From NCBI RefSeq assembly GCF_947494875.1, contig NZ_CANLWM010000001.1, positions 558,001-622,000 on the forward strand: DNA of 64,000 nucleotides, written 5' to 3'. The notes under the pieces were generated by a model. That model was not told where the DNA came from. It saw only the letters and a program-made list of their open reading frames with translations, and made no database searches. The stretch's first letter is position 1. Every line of letters begins with the position of its first letter. Position numbers and translations under genes: made by a program. Below are positions 48,711 through 58,086 of this stretch, piece after piece. The stretch comes from an uncultured Williamsia sp. (GTDB taxonomy: Bacteria; Actinomycetota; Actinomycetes; Mycobacteriales; Mycobacteriaceae).

Positions 48711-49454
48711 GCCGTGCGGGAACGGGCACCCGGCGAGCGCGCGCAACGCCCGCGACAGCTCCATCACGTCGTCGACCGGCCGCGGGAACGACAGGCGCGT
48801 GTCGACGTCGCCCTGGCTTAGTTCGACGCGGAACCGGATGCCGTAGCGATCGATGCCGAGCGGGCGGACCCGTCCCGTCCGCAGGTCGGCCGGCAGTCGG
48901 CGGGTGAGGGCGACGACGACGTCGGAGTGCTCGGAGTCGAGGTGGGCGATCCAGTCCGGCTCGTGCTCCCAGAACGGATCGGGCGTCGCGCGTGCGAGCT
49001 CGCTCGCGTCGACCGCGGCGGCCCCGGCCGACGTCGCGATCACCGCGCCGCCGACGACGAGCCGCGCCAGCGAGAACCCGTGACCGAGGTCGAGGAGATC
49101 GTCGGCGGGGTGCTCGCTCGCGATCTCGATCGCCAGCTCCCGCTCGAGGTCGCCGGGTACCGGGTGGAGCACGCCGTTGAGCCAGACCAGGGCCCGGACC
49201 GGCTCACGCACCTCGATCGGGGCGCAGTCGGTGACCTCGATCATCGCGGTCACCCCGTCGGGGTCTTCGGCCAGCGCGTCGGCGGCAGCACTGCGGGACG
49301 GGATGAGGACGAACGCCTGCTCGTCGAAGAGATGGACCATCGACACCGGTGTCGGGTCGCCGCCCTCCACCGCGACGACCGCGGTCTGCACGTGCATGCA
49401 GGCGGTCCGGATGGACTCGGCGTCGGTCGGCTTGTCCGTCAGGGCCTGGGTCAT
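48708..49454 (-). CDS. DUF2470-domain protein, iron-regulated, HugZ/PNPOx-like
   Basis: This 248-aa cytosolic protein's first half has a split-barrel-like pattern (VSMVHLFDEQAFVLIPS, MIEVTDCAPIEVREPVRALVWLNG). The C-terminal DUF2470 region is DSEHSDVVVALTRRLP...RPLGIDRYGIRFRVE. DUF2470 caps HugZ-type haem-degrading proteins, so a role in haem or iron handling is plausible. ATG 49454 follows GAGG. An IdeR box with 17 of 19 consensus bases lies 29-47 bp upstream, supporting iron-repressed expression. The classic haem-ligand His is not obvious, so enzymatic activity is uncertain. Confidence 0.82.
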   Translation of the reverse strand: MTQALTDKPTDAESIRTACMHVQTAVVAVEGGDPTPVSMVHLFDEQAFVLIPSRSAAADALAEDPDGVTAMIEVTDCAPIEVREPVRALVWLNGVLHPVPGDLERELAIEIASEHPADDLLDLGHGFSLARLVVGGAVIATSAGAAAVDASELARATPDPFWEHEPDWIAHLDSEHSDVVVALTRRLPADLRTGRVRPLGIDRYGIRFRVELSQGDVDTRLSFPRPVDDVMELSRALRALAGCPFPHG

Positions 49455-49482
49455 CGGTGTCCTCGTCTCACTCAACGCTGCT

Positions 49483-49501
49483 TCAGGTAAGGCTAACCTA
49501 A
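49483..49501. promoter_or_regulatory. IdeR/DtxR iron box
   Basis: TCAGGTAAGGCTAACCTAA matches the IdeR consensus TTAGGTTAGGCTAACCTAA at 17 of 19 positions. It sits between the divergent DUF2470 and pheA genes, close to the DUF2470 start. Confidence 0.8.
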
Positions 49502-49532
49502 GCGACATCGCGGCGGTCGACAACCGGTGAAC

Positions 49533-49538
49533 TACGCT
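49533..49538 (+). promoter_or_regulatory. -10 element (TACGCT) of pheA, leaderless
   Basis: TACGCT, then 7 nt (GAACCCC), then GTG 49546. Confidence 0.5.
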
Positions 49539-49545
49539 GAACCCC

Positions 49546-50472
49546 GTGCCCGCAGTCGCGTATTTCGGTCCCGCCGGGACGTTCACCGAGATGGCACTCG
49601 ACCGCCTCCTGGCCGACGTGGTGCCGGGCGTCGCCGGGCTCGACGTCCCCGCCGACGCCGACCGCATCGCGGAGGCGAGCCCGCGCGCCGTGATCGAGGC
49701 CGTGCGCTCCGGCGCCGTCGATCACGGGTGCGTGCCGATGGAGAGTTCCGTCGAGGGCGCGGTCCCCGCGACCATGGACGCCCTCGCGGCCGGCGCGCCC
49801 GTTCAGATCGTCGCCGAGGTCGTCATCGACATCGCCTTCACCGTCGCCGCGCGCGAGGCGACCGAGCCCGACGCCGTCACCACGATCGCCGCCTATCCGG
49901 TCGCCGCCGGCCAGACGAGGGAGTCCATCGAGCGACTGTTCCCGTCGGCCTCGGTGGTCCCCGCGTCGTCGAACGCGGCGGCGGCGACCGACGTCGCCGC
50001 CGGTAAGGCCGACGCTGCGCTCACCACTCCGATCGCCGCGCAGACCAACGGTCTGGTCGCGCTCGCCGAGGGCGTCGCCGACGCCGCGGACGCGACGACG
50101 CGCTTCGTGCTGCTGTCGCGTCCCGTGCCCGTGCCGGCCCGCACCGGCGACGACCGGACGTCGGTGATCATAGACCTCCCGAACGTCCCGGGCTCCCTGA
50201 TGCGGGCGATGCGCGAGTTCGCCGACCGCGAGATCGACCTGACGCGCATCGAGTCCCGTCCCCGGCGGACCGCGCGGGGCTACTACTTCTTCCTCGACGC
50301 CGTCGGACACATCGACGACGCTCCGATGGCCCAGGCGCTCGCGGGTCTGCACGCGCACGCCGGGGTGTCGTTCCTCGGGTCGTGGCCGGCCGATCGCGGC
50401 AACGGCGAGCCGCCGCCCGACACGCGGGCGTCGCTCGCGTGGGTCGAGGGCCTCCGCGAGGGGAAGCGCTGA
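49546..50472 (+). CDS. pheA: Prephenate dehydratase
   Basis: This 308-aa enzyme converts prephenate to phenylpyruvate in phenylalanine synthesis. The periplasmic-binding-like catalytic domain starts VAYFGPAGTFTEMA and holds the catalytic TRF motif (DATTRFVLLSRP, near 184). An ACT domain (about 200-280) has VPGSLMRAMREFADREIDL and ESRP, which bind phenylalanine for feedback inhibition. It shares 1 base (TGATG) with the histidine phosphatase gene, the gene order also seen in mycobacteria. Confidence 0.95.
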   Translation: MPAVAYFGPAGTFTEMALDRLLADVVPGVAGLDVPADADRIAEASPRAVIEAVRSGAVDHGCVPMESSVEGAVPATMDALAAGAPVQIVAEVVIDIAFTVAAREATEPDAVTTIAAYPVAAGQTRESIERLFPSASVVPASSNAAAATDVAAGKADAALTTPIAAQTNGLVALAEGVADAADATTRFVLLSRPVPVPARTGDDRTSVIIDLPNVPGSLMRAMREFADREIDLTRIESRPRRTARGYYFFLDAVGHIDDAPMAQALAGLHAHAGVSFLGSWPADRGNGEPPPDTRASLAWVEGLREGKR

Positions 50473-51128
50473 TGGTCAGCCTCCACCTCATCCGGCACGG
50501 CCAGACGACGTCGAACGTCATGGCCCGCCTCGACACCCGACCGCCGGGTGCGGGCCTCACCGATTTCGGTGCGCGACAGGCGGTCCGGTTCGGTCTGCTC
50601 AACCCCGACGTCCACCCCGCCGCGCTGTACAGCTCGGTCGCGCGACGCGCCCGAGAGACCGCGCAGTTGATCGGCAGCGTGTGGGGCGTCCAGGCGCAGA
50701 CCGTCGAGGGGATCCACGAGGTGCAGGTCGGTTCGATGGAGGACCGCAACGACGACCGCTCGGTGCGGGCGTTCCGTGACCTCATCGCCGACTGGTTCGA
50801 CGGCTACACCGACCGCCGCGTCGGCGACAGCGAGTCCCTCGACGACGTCTTCGCCCGCTACCTCCCGGCGATCGAGAGCCTGGCCGAGCGTCACCTCGAC
50901 GGCCCCGACGCGGCTGGCGACGTCTACGTGGTCAGCCACGGCGCCGCGATACGACTCGTCGCGGCTCACCTCGGCGACGTCGACCGCGGATTCGCCCACG
51001 ACAACGGGCTGCCGAACACCGCGTCGGTCGAACTGGCGCGCGTCGACGGCGGATGGCGGTGCGTGCACTGGGGCGGGGTCGACCCGGTTCGACCCACCGC
51101 CGCGGCGTCCGTCGACCCCATGGGCTGA
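50472..51128 (+). CDS. Histidine phosphatase (phosphoglycerate mutase-like)
   Basis: This 218-aa branch-1 histidine phosphatase keeps phospho-acceptor His9 (HLIRHGQTTSN), a core Arg in SVARRARETAQLI, a Glu in HEVQVGSMEDRND and His156 in VVSHGAAIRL. It most likely acts on a small phosphate ester; the exact substrate is open. Coupled to pheA through TGATG. Confidence 0.9.
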   Translation: MVSLHLIRHGQTTSNVMARLDTRPPGAGLTDFGARQAVRFGLLNPDVHPAALYSSVARRARETAQLIGSVWGVQAQTVEGIHEVQVGSMEDRNDDRSVRAFRDLIADWFDGYTDRRVGDSESLDDVFARYLPAIESLAERHLDGPDAAGDVYVVSHGAAIRLVAAHLGDVDRGFAHDNGLPNTASVELARVDGGWRCVHWGGVDPVRPTAAASVDPMG

Positions 51129-51134
51129 GCGGTC

Positions 51135-51485
51135 TCAGCCCCACCCGTGGGCGTGCAACCAGTCGTCGCTGATGCCGAAATGGTGGGCGATCTCGTGCAC
51201 GACGGTGATCGCCACCTCCTGCACGACCTCGTCGCGGTCGGCGCACATGGCCAGCAACGGCTCGCGGTAGATCGTGATGGTGTCGGGCACGGCGAACCCG
51301 TACGAGCTGTCGCGGTGGGTGAGCGCGATGCCCTCGTAGAGCCCGAGCAGACCCGGCTCGTCGGGGTTGTGCGGTTCGACGAGGACCACGACGTTGCTCA
51401 TCGCGTCGGTCAGCTCCGACGGGATGGAGTCCAGGGCGTCGCCGACGAGTCCCTCGAACTCCGACTCGGACATCCTCACCGGCAT
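51135..51485 (-). CDS. Minimal zincin-like metallopeptidase family protein
   Basis: This 116-aa protein ends with HEIAHHFGI (His97, Glu98, His101) and then Asp107/His111, the zinc site of the family. It begins with an SESEFEGLVGDALD helix. A Met at residue 5 is an alternative start. Such small zincins are predicted proteases or remnants with unknown targets. Convergent with the phosphatase gene. Confidence 0.85.
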   Translation of the reverse strand: MPVRMSESEFEGLVGDALDSIPSELTDAMSNVVVLVEPHNPDEPGLLGLYEGIALTHRDSSYGFAVPDTITIYREPLLAMCADRDEVVQEVAITVVHEIAHHFGISDDWLHAHGWG

Positions 51486-51498
51486 CGGCTCGTCCCCG

Positions 51499-52896
51499 TC
51501 ACCCGATGGGTGCCGGGACCTCGGTCGGGTTCGGCGAGATGCCCTGCGGCAGAGGCACCGGCGTGGGGTTCAGGCGGCCCGGCGGCTCCGACGGCGGCGG
51601 TGTCGGCACCCGGCCGTTGATCAGCAGGTTGCCCTTCGCGCTGCCGACCAGGGTCGCGAAACCACCGCGGTCGGGCAGGCCGACATAGCAGACCACCGAC
51701 CGGCTGCCGGCGTCCCAGCTGGCCTTCGACAGCGTCGACCACTGCACGTTCAGGGTGCTGTCGGTGAACTTCTGCCGGCCGCCGAGATAGGTGTCGGTGA
51801 GCTGGGGGCAGGTCCCCGCGAGGAACCGGTCCTGCGCCGCGGTGTCCGGCCACGGGCGACCGGTGCCCGGCGCACCGAACTGCTGACCGAGACCCACGAC
51901 CGCGGTGACCTCGAAGGCGTGCTGCTCGGCGCAGGACACCGGATCGGTGGGCTGGCGGGTCTGCAGGTCGATGCCGATGCACGTGCCCGCGGGCCACTGC
52001 AGAGACTGGTCCTGGTCGGCGACGCGGCCGAGGAAGCCGACTGCCGCGCCGGTCGAGTCGGTGAGCTGCAGGCCGCAGCGCAGGGTGCGCTCGCCGGCGT
52101 CCCACTGCCGCTTCGAGGGGAAGAGCATCCCGACCGAGAAGCGGCCGTCGGGGTCGAATCGCCCCTGCAGGTAGGCGTTCACCTGACCGGGGCAGAACTC
52201 CTCCCGCAGCGCGCTGAACTGGGCGGTGGTCGGCCACGGAGCGTTCTCGCCGAACGCCGCCGACGTCGGCGCGACCGAGGACGACGGTCCCGCCGAGGAC
52301 GGCGCGGCCGATGTCGTCCGGGGAGTGGTCGAGGCCGTGGCACCGGACGGCGCAGCGCTCGACGGCACCGCAGAGGACGGCGCGGCAGACGACTGGGCCG
52401 CCGACGACTGCGCCGCGTCGAACTGCGCGACGGTGATGGTCGACGCGTCGACGACGCCCGCGACCTCGAAGTAGTGCTCGCCGCCGCACCCGATCGCCTG
52501 GGGTCGTCCCGGGTTGTTCGCAGGCCACGTCAGGCACGTGCCCGGCCCCGACCGGTTGAACGCGTTCGACTCCGGGCCGCGCTGCTCGTCGCCGATCTGT
52601 GACGTGGCGATCGTCCCGCCGTCGGAGAAGCCGCCCACGGCCGCGACGATCGCCGCTGCGGCGAGTGCGCCCAGGACCACCGCCCCCAGCACGGTCCGCA
52701 ACGGGTGCGATCGCAGCCAGCCCAGTCCGCGCGGTGCCCTCGCACCCGCGGCGACGGTGTCGCCGGGTCGGGGGTCGGTCGCGACCGGCTCGGTCGGCTC
52801 GGCGTCGGGTGAGGTGTCGAGGCCTTCGGTCGCCGCGTCCTCCGCGTCGTCGTGGGGGATCGGACGCGTCTCGTCGTCATCGTTCTCGGTGGACAT
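51499..52896 (-). CDS. Septum formation family membrane protein
   Basis: This 465-aa protein has an acidic, Thr/Asp-rich cytosolic front (1-75), one membrane helix (about 85-108, AVVLGALAAAAIVAAVGGF) and an outer part with two septum-formation repeats: GTCLTWPANN...GGEHYFEVAGVV and GTCIGIDL...CAEQHAFEVTAVVG. A low-complexity Ser/Ala/Pro spacer separates the repeats. Paired Cys suggest disulfides in each repeat. A role at the division septum is inferred from the family name only. Confidence 0.85.
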   Translation of the reverse strand: MSTENDDDETRPIPHDDAEDAATEGLDTSPDAEPTEPVATDPRPGDTVAAGARAPRGLGWLRSHPLRTVLGAVVLGALAAAAIVAAVGGFSDGGTIATSQIGDEQRGPESNAFNRSGPGTCLTWPANNPGRPQAIGCGGEHYFEVAGVVDASTITVAQFDAAQSSAAQSSAAPSSAVPSSAAPSGATASTTPRTTSAAPSSAGPSSSVAPTSAAFGENAPWPTTAQFSALREEFCPGQVNAYLQGRFDPDGRFSVGMLFPSKRQWDAGERTLRCGLQLTDSTGAAVGFLGRVADQDQSLQWPAGTCIGIDLQTRQPTDPVSCAEQHAFEVTAVVGLGQQFGAPGTGRPWPDTAAQDRFLAGTCPQLTDTYLGGRQKFTDSTLNVQWSTLSKASWDAGSRSVVCYVGLPDRGGFATLVGSAKGNLLINGRVPTPPPSEPPGRLNPTPVPLPQGISPNPTEVPAPIG

Positions 52897-53036
52897 CGCG
52901 CACCATCATGCCTGCCACCGCGGGTGACGCAGATCACGCATGTCGCACGTGCAATCGGCGCATGCGTGCCCGACTACACCTGCGCAACCGATCCGGTCCA
53001 CAAGGGCGCCGGACGACACGAATGAAGGAGCGAGCA

Positions 53037-53240
53037 ATGAGCTTCGTCGACAAGGCCAAGGAAGCCGCCTCGGACGCGCTGGACAAGGCCCAGAACGCCG
53101 CCACCGACGCCGTCGGCAAGGCCAAGGAGGTCGTCGGTGACGCGACCGACAACAAGGACCTGAAGGCCGAAGGCAAGAAGGACCAGGGCGAGGCCGGCAT
53201 CAAGAAGGCCGGACAGAACATCAAGGACGCCCTGAGCTGA
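53037..53240 (+). CDS. CsbD-like stress protein
   Basis: This 67-aa, Lys/Ala/Asp-rich helical protein (FVDKAKEAASDALDKAQNA, then KDLKAEGKKDQGEAGIKKAG) resembles CsbD and late-embryogenesis-type hydrophilic proteins of the general stress response. AAGGAG sits 7 nt upstream of the ATG. It is followed by its own terminator. A link to a stress sigma factor is likely but not shown here. Confidence 0.75.
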   Translation: MSFVDKAKEAASDALDKAQNAATDAVGKAKEVVGDATDNKDLKAEGKKDQGEAGIKKAGQNIKDALS

Positions 53241-53252
53241 CGCTCACGGTGA

Positions 53253-53295
53253 CACGGCCGGGCGCGACCCTCACCGGCACCGCAGCCCGGCCGTG
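53253..53295 (+). terminator. Terminator hairpin after the CsbD-like gene
   Basis: CACGGCCGGGC (53253-53263) pairs perfectly with GCCCGGCCGTG (53285-53295) across a 21-nt loop, 12 nt beyond the stop codon. Confidence 0.5.
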
Positions 53296-53328
53296 CCACC
53301 ACCCACCACCACCCGAGAGGACATCGTC

Positions 53329-53610
53329 ATGACCGACACCATCACCCCCCGCCACGCTTCCGACACCACCCCGACCACCCGCCGCCGCAAGGGCAGCGCG
53401 ACCGCCAAGTTCGCCGCCCTCGTGCTCGTGGTCGTCATCGCAGCGGTCGTGACGTTCGTCCTGCAGAACACCGAGCGACTGCGCCTGTCGTTCATCGCCT
53501 GGGACTTCAGCATCAACACCGGCTACGCGCTCCTCGGCGGCGTCGCGGTGGGCATCGTGTTCACCCTGCTGGTGACCGCGGCGCTGAAGCTCCGCAGCGC
53601 GGTGAAGTGA
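53329..53610 (+). CDS. LapA-domain (DUF1049) membrane protein
   Basis: This 93-aa protein has a basic N-terminus (TTRRRKGSATAKF) and two membrane helices (about 29-48 and 62-86). The QNTERLRLSFIAWDFSINTG loop between them is the LapA/DUF1049 hallmark. Related proteins bridge lipopolysaccharide or envelope assembly factors in other phyla; the function in actinobacteria is unknown. ATG 53329 is 8 nt after GAGAGG. Confidence 0.8.
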   Translation: MTDTITPRHASDTTPTTRRRKGSATAKFAALVLVVVIAAVVTFVLQNTERLRLSFIAWDFSINTGYALLGGVAVGIVFTLLVTAALKLRSAVK

Positions 53611-53621
53611 CGCACTGACTC

Positions 53622-54422
53622 ATGACGACGCTCTCCGACACCGAACTCCTCGGCATCCTGCACCGGGCGACGGGACTCATCGCCCCCGTGCTCGACGTCC
53701 TCGCCGACAGTGATCCGTTCGACGGATCCGGCGACAAGCCCGAGGGGACGGGTCGGGGAGCGTCGTCGTCGGCGGACTCGTCCTTCCCCGACAAGGCCGT
53801 GAACGCCGCCGCCAACTCCCTCGCGTGGGCGACCAACGCCGCCGCCGCGCCGGGGACCCCGAAGTGGGCGACCATGTCCGTCGCCGAGCGCGACGACTGG
53901 TGGGTCACCCGCGTCGGGTCCATCACGAACATCCTCGTCGCCTACCCAGGAGTCCTCGGCGCCGTCGCCGACCGCCTGCCCATCCAGGACGTACTCGGGT
54001 TCACCCAGCAGTCATTCGTACTCTGCGCCATCGCCCGCGTCCACGGCGTCGACGATCGCCGCGAGCAGGCACGCATGATCGCCGAGGTGCTGTGCGGACG
54101 GACCATCGACCCGTCCGTCGCGCGCGCCGACTCGGCGACCCTCGACGATGCCGTCCCCGACGACATCCCCGACGCAGAGCGCGATGTCGCCGCCGGCCGG
54201 CCCTGGTCGGCCCGCGACGTCGTCAAGCGTGTGTGGGCCACCGCCAAACTCCTGCGCGCCGTCGTCGGCGAGATCAAGCATCGGCCCGCCCCGAAGCGGA
54301 TCTGGCGCACGCTGTCGAAGGTGCCCGTCGTCGGTGCTGCTGCCGACTACGTCGGCGAGCGATCCGCGCTGCGGGAAGCCGCGGACTCCGCTTCCCGGTG
54401 GCTCGAGGCCGGCGCCGCCTAG
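53622..54422 (+). CDS. Hypothetical protein, weakly EcsC-like
   Basis: This 266-aa protein is helical and Ala-rich. It starts with a Ser/Gly-rich linker (about 30-60) and then a helical bundle. The end, [29 protein letters not shown], resembles the closing part of EcsC-family proteins, but I am not confident. No signal peptide or clear membrane segment. It starts 11 bases after the LapA-like gene, so co-transcription is likely. Confidence 0.6.
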   Translation: MTTLSDTELLGILHRATGLIAPVLDVLADSDPFDGSGDKPEGTGRGASSSADSSFPDKAVNAAANSLAWATNAAAAPGTPKWATMSVAERDDWWVTRVGSITNILVAYPGVLGAVADRLPIQDVLGFTQQSFVLCAIARVHGVDDRREQARMIAEVLCGRTIDPSVARADSATLDDAVPDDIPDAERDVAAGRPWSARDVVKRVWATAKLLRAVVGEIKHRPAPKRIWRTLSKVPVVGAAADYVGERSALREAADSASRWLEAGAA

Positions 54423-54462
54423 ACCCGCCTGCCACGGCGCCGGTCACAGGTACCGGGGTCAG

Positions 54463-54468
54463 TAAGGT
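54463..54468 (+). promoter_or_regulatory. -10 element (TAAGGT) of serS, leaderless
   Basis: TAAGGT, then 7 nt (GTGCGGC), then GTG 54476. No T-box leader is present between the previous gene and serS. Confidence 0.55.
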
Positions 54469-54475
54469 GTGCGGC

Positions 54476-55732
54476 GTGATCGACCTGAAACTCCTCCGGG
54501 ACGACCCCGATCGTGTCCGAGCCTCGCAGCGCAAGCGCGGTGAGGATCCTTCTCTGGTCGACACCCTCCTCTCCGCCGACGAGACGCGACGGGCCGCGAT
54601 CGTCGAGGCGGACACCCTGCGCTCGGAGCAGAAGTCCCTCGGCAAGCGCGTCGGGAAGGCCGCGCCCGAGGAGAAGCAGGCTCTCCTCGACGAGGGCAAA
54701 CAGCTCGCCGAGCGCGTGAAGGCCGCTGTGGCCGCACAGTCCGAGGCCGAGGCCGCGGTCACCTCCGCGCACCGCGCGATCGGGAACGTGGTCGCGCCGG
54801 AGGCACCCGCCGGCGGCGAGGACGACTTCGTGGTCCTGGAACATGTCGGAACCCCCACGGAGATCGAGAACCCGCGCGACCACCTCGAGCTGGGTGAGAG
54901 CCTCGGTCTGCTCGACATGGAACGCGGCGCAAAAGTCTCCGGGTCGCGGTTCTACTTCCTCACCGGCAACGGTGCGCTGCTGCAGCTCGCGCTGTTGCAA
55001 CTCGCCACCCGACTGGCCGTCGCGAACGGCTTCACCATGATGATCCCGCCGGTGCTGGTGCGCCCGGATGTCATGGAGGGCACCGGGTTCCTCGGTGCCC
55101 ACGCCGACGAGATCTACCACCTCGACGACGACGACCTGTACCTCGTCGGCACCTCCGAGGTGCCGATGGCCGGCTACCACATGAACGAGATCATCGACCT
55201 CGCCGACGGACCGAAGCGGTACGCCGGGTGGTCGAGCTGTTTCCGCCGCGAGGCCGGCAGTTACGGCAAGGACACCCGCGGCATCATCCGCGTGCACCAG
55301 TTCGACAAGGTCGAGGGCTTCGTCTGGTGTCGGCCGGAGGACGCCGAGGCCGAACACCAGCGGCTGCTGGGGTGGCAGAAGGAGATGCTCGCCGCCATCG
55401 ACGTGCCCTACCGCGTGATCGACACCGCCGCCGGTGATCTCGGGTCGTCGGCGGCGCGCAAGTTCGACTGCGAGGCATGGGTTCCGACCCAGGGCACCTA
55501 CCGCGAGCTGACGTCGACGTCGAACTGCACCACGTTCCAGGCGCGCCGGTTGTCGGTGCGCTACCGCGACGAGAACGGCAAGCCGCAGACCGCCGCGACG
55601 CTGAACGGCACCCTCGCGACGACCCGCTGGATCGTCGCGATCCTCGAGAACCACCAGCAGCCCGACGGGACCGTGCGGCTGCCGCGGGCGCTCGCCGAAC
55701 TCGTCGGCACCGAGGTCCTCACGCCGCGCTGA
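54476..55732 (+). CDS. serS: Seryl-tRNA synthetase
   Basis: This 418-aa class II enzyme charges tRNA-Ser. A long antiparallel coiled-coil arm (about 30-105, [20 protein letters not shown]) recognises the tRNA. The core has [14 protein letters not shown], motif 2 [21 protein letters not shown] and motif 3 [20 protein letters not shown]. The length is normal. GTG 54476 ([11 protein letters not shown]) is the conserved N-terminus. Confidence 0.96.
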   Translation: MIDLKLLRDDPDRVRASQRKRGEDPSLVDTLLSADETRRAAIVEADTLRSEQKSLGKRVGKAAPEEKQALLDEGKQLAERVKAAVAAQSEAEAAVTSAHRAIGNVVAPEAPAGGEDDFVVLEHVGTPTEIENPRDHLELGESLGLLDMERGAKVSGSRFYFLTGNGALLQLALLQLATRLAVANGFTMMIPPVLVRPDVMEGTGFLGAHADEIYHLDDDDLYLVGTSEVPMAGYHMNEIIDLADGPKRYAGWSSCFRREAGSYGKDTRGIIRVHQFDKVEGFVWCRPEDAEAEHQRLLGWQKEMLAAIDVPYRVIDTAAGDLGSSAARKFDCEAWVPTQGTYRELTSTSNCTTFQARRLSVRYRDENGKPQTAATLNGTLATTRWIVAILENHQQPDGTVRLPRALAELVGTEVLTPR

Positions 55733-55778
55733 GCGCGTTCTGTGCCGATGTGGACCGGGCGTTTGGGATGATCGCCCG

Positions 55779-56690
55779 GTGATGATCGCCGGCATCCTCG
55801 CGGCCCTGTTCGCCAGCGTCGCCTACGGGGTGTCGTCGGTGCTGCAGGCGCTGGCCGCCCGGCGCTCACACGAGGAGGCCCTCGCGCGCGGTGACACCGG
55901 GTTGTCCACCGCGACCGGCGGACCCACGCTGCGGTCGACGATCGCCGCGATGCTGTCGGTCCTGTTCATCGTCGGCACCGTGCTCGACGTCCTCGGGTTC
56001 GTCGGCGGCGCGGTGTCCGCGCGGCTCACGCCGCTGTTCCTGTCGCAGACGATCATCAGCGCGAACCTGGTCATCACGGCGATCCTCGGGATCGTCGTGC
56101 TGAACATCCGGCTGCACGTGCGGGATTGGGTCGCCATCGCCACGGTGATCGCCGCGCTGTGCGCCCTCGGCGTCTCGGCGAAGGAGAACCCCCGCGAGAC
56201 CGAGTCGATGCTGTTCCACTGGGTGGTGCTCGCCGCCACCGTGGCCCTGGTGGTTCTGTCGGTGGCGATCGTGCGGTGGCTCGGGTCGAGGGCGGCGATC
56301 GCTGCCGGTCTCGCCGCGGGCGCCCTGTTCGGTGCGGTCGCGATCTCCGTCCGCATCCTCGACGGCCTCGATCCGTTCTCGCTCTCCGCGCTCTTCGCCG
56401 ACCCCGCGCTGTACGCCCTCGCCGTCGCCGGTGGCGGCGGCTTCTACCTGCACACGGTTGCGCTGCAGTTGGGCTCGGTGAACGGTGCGACCGCCGCGCT
56501 GGTGGTGGGCGAGACGGTGGTACCGGGGGTGATCGGCGTGCTGTTCCTCGGCGACCAGACCGTCCGCGGCCTCGCATGGCTCGCGGTTCTCGGGTTCGTC
56601 GCGGCGGTCGTCGGCGCGGTCACCGTCGCGTGGTCCGGCGCGGTGGAGGCGTCGGCGCAGTCCGAGCAGTCGGAGCCGGCGCCGGCCTGA
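55779..56690 (+). CDS. DMT-superfamily membrane protein
   Basis: This protein of about 303 aa has nine or ten membrane helices and two-fold DMT/EamA-like symmetry (first half from IAGILAALFASVAYGVSSVLQ; second from AAIAAGLAAGALFGAVAISV). GETVVPGVIGVLFLGDQ matches the last repeat of this family. The cargo is unknown. GTG 55779 and ATG 55782 are adjacent alternative starts. Convergent with an AraC gene. Confidence 0.8.
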   Translation: MMIAGILAALFASVAYGVSSVLQALAARRSHEEALARGDTGLSTATGGPTLRSTIAAMLSVLFIVGTVLDVLGFVGGAVSARLTPLFLSQTIISANLVITAILGIVVLNIRLHVRDWVAIATVIAALCALGVSAKENPRETESMLFHWVVLAATVALVVLSVAIVRWLGSRAAIAAGLAAGALFGAVAISVRILDGLDPFSLSALFADPALYALAVAGGGGFYLHTVALQLGSVNGATAALVVGETVVPGVIGVLFLGDQTVRGLAWLAVLGFVAAVVGAVTVAWSGAVEASAQSEQSEPAPA

Positions 56691-56691
56691 G

Positions 56692-57513
56692 TCACGCGCC
56701 GGGACGGGACCGCCCGGCCTCCCGGGTCGCGCTCGGCGTCTCACCGATGACCGCGCGGTAGCGACGTGTGAGATGCGCGTGGTCGGCGAAGCCGAGATCG
56801 GCGGCGAGACCGGCGAGGTCGGTCTCGGGCTCGAGGTACAGCCGGGTCGCCGCGGTCTGCATCCGGCGACACTCGATGAGCTGCTTCGGCGTGAAGCCGG
56901 TGTGGCGACGGACGATCCGTTCGACCGTGCGCGGCGAGGCGTGGACGGCCTCGGCCAAGGCCGCGGCGGCGAGGATGTCGGTGCGGTTCTCGGCGAGATC
57001 GGTCGCGCGGTTGGCCAGCCGACCGGCTTCGTCGACCCGATCGGCCAGCGGCGTCAGCCAGTCGAGGAGGAGTGTGGAGAGCGCGTCGCGGCTCCCGCCG
57101 TCGCGCATCTCGTCGGCGAGCGCATCCGCCGGACCGGTGGAGAACACGACGTCCACACCGAGGAGTTCGCTCGCGGTCAGGTCGGTGAGCAGGGGCGTCG
57201 CGGCGGGCCGGAACAGCACGCCCACAGCCCATCCCACGCCGTGGAGCGTGCGCGTGCTGACCTTCGGCGTCGGCCCGTAGAGGCCGGTGTGGTGAGGCCC
57301 GTCGACCTGCGGTCCGGCCTCGGTCACGACGTTGACCGCCGGGTAGTTCAACACCCGCTGGACGAGTGGGCGTGGGACGTCCCACCGCACCACCCACACG
57401 TTGCGGACGAGCTCGGGCAGCCCGAGGTCGAAGCGGTCGAACACGACGTGGGGTGACCCGGGGTTGAGGTGGCCGCGCGAGGCGACCGCGTGGCGGATCT
57501 CGGACGGGCCCAT
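56692..57513 (-). CDS. AraC-family transcriptional regulator
   Basis: This protein of about 273 aa has an N-terminal DUF6597-like cupin part (MGPSEIRHAV... LGLPELVRNVWVVRWDVP) and a C-terminal AraC helix-turn-helix pair (AEAVHASPRTVERIVRRHTG and LAADLGFADHAHLTRRYRAVIG). ATG 57513 is favoured; the frame is open to 57606. It is divergent from the VOC gene at 57576, its probable target. Confidence 0.85.
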   Translation of the reverse strand: MGPSEIRHAVASRGHLNPGSPHVVFDRFDLGLPELVRNVWVVRWDVPRPLVQRVLNYPAVNVVTEAGPQVDGPHHTGLYGPTPKVSTRTLHGVGWAVGVLFRPAATPLLTDLTASELLGVDVVFSTGPADALADEMRDGGSRDALSTLLLDWLTPLADRVDEAGRLANRATDLAENRTDILAAAALAEAVHASPRTVERIVRRHTGFTPKQLIECRRMQTAATRLYLEPETDLAGLAADLGFADHAHLTRRYRAVIGETPSATREAGRSRPGA

Positions 57514-57575
57514 CGTCGGGTCAGTCTGTCGCAGATGTTCAAGACCCACCAGCAGGCGGCGACGACGATCGAGCC

Positions 57576-58079
57576 ATGACCACGACACAGGACACCACCC
57601 CGGCAACCGGAACCCACACCACCGACGGTCGACCGCACGTCTACTCGTCGCTGACGCCGTTCATCGTCGTCACGCCCGCACGCGAGGCCATCGACTTCTA
57701 CCGCGACGTGTTCGGCGCGGAGATCGCCGGCGTCACCGAGATGGGCGGTACCGTCGCCCACGCCGAACTGCAGTTCCCCGACGGCCGACTCCAACTCGGC
57801 GAACCCAGCCCCGACTACGACCTCGCCGCGCCCACGGGCGGTGCGCCGGTCGTCTACTCACTGGCGGTCTATGTGACCGACGTGGACGCGACCGTCGAGC
57901 GCGCGGCGGCGCGGGGCGCGACGATCCGCGAACAGGCGATGACCTTCGTCTCGGGTGATCGGTTCGCGTCCGTCCTCGACCCGTTCGGCGTGCGGTGGTC
58001 GGTGATGACCCGCGTCGAGGACCTGTCCCCGGAGGAGAGCGAACGCCGGATCGCCGAGTGGGCCGCGGAGCAGGGCTGA
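57576..58079 (+). CDS. VOC-family (PhnB-like) protein
   Basis: This 167-aa single VOC unit is of the PhnB/glyoxalase kind: SSLTPFIVVTPAREAIDFYRDVFGAE, GTVAHAELQF, VYVTDVDATVERAAARGA and DRFASVLDPFGVRWSV. It may bind or turn over a small molecule. Its regulator is probably the divergent AraC gene. It converges on the MDMPI-like gene at 58087. Confidence 0.85.
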   Translation: MTTTQDTTPATGTHTTDGRPHVYSSLTPFIVVTPAREAIDFYRDVFGAEIAGVTEMGGTVAHAELQFPDGRLQLGEPSPDYDLAAPTGGAPVVYSLAVYVTDVDATVERAAARGATIREQAMTFVSGDRFASVLDPFGVRWSVMTRVEDLSPEESERRIAEWAAEQG

Positions 58080-58086
58080 CGCGGGA

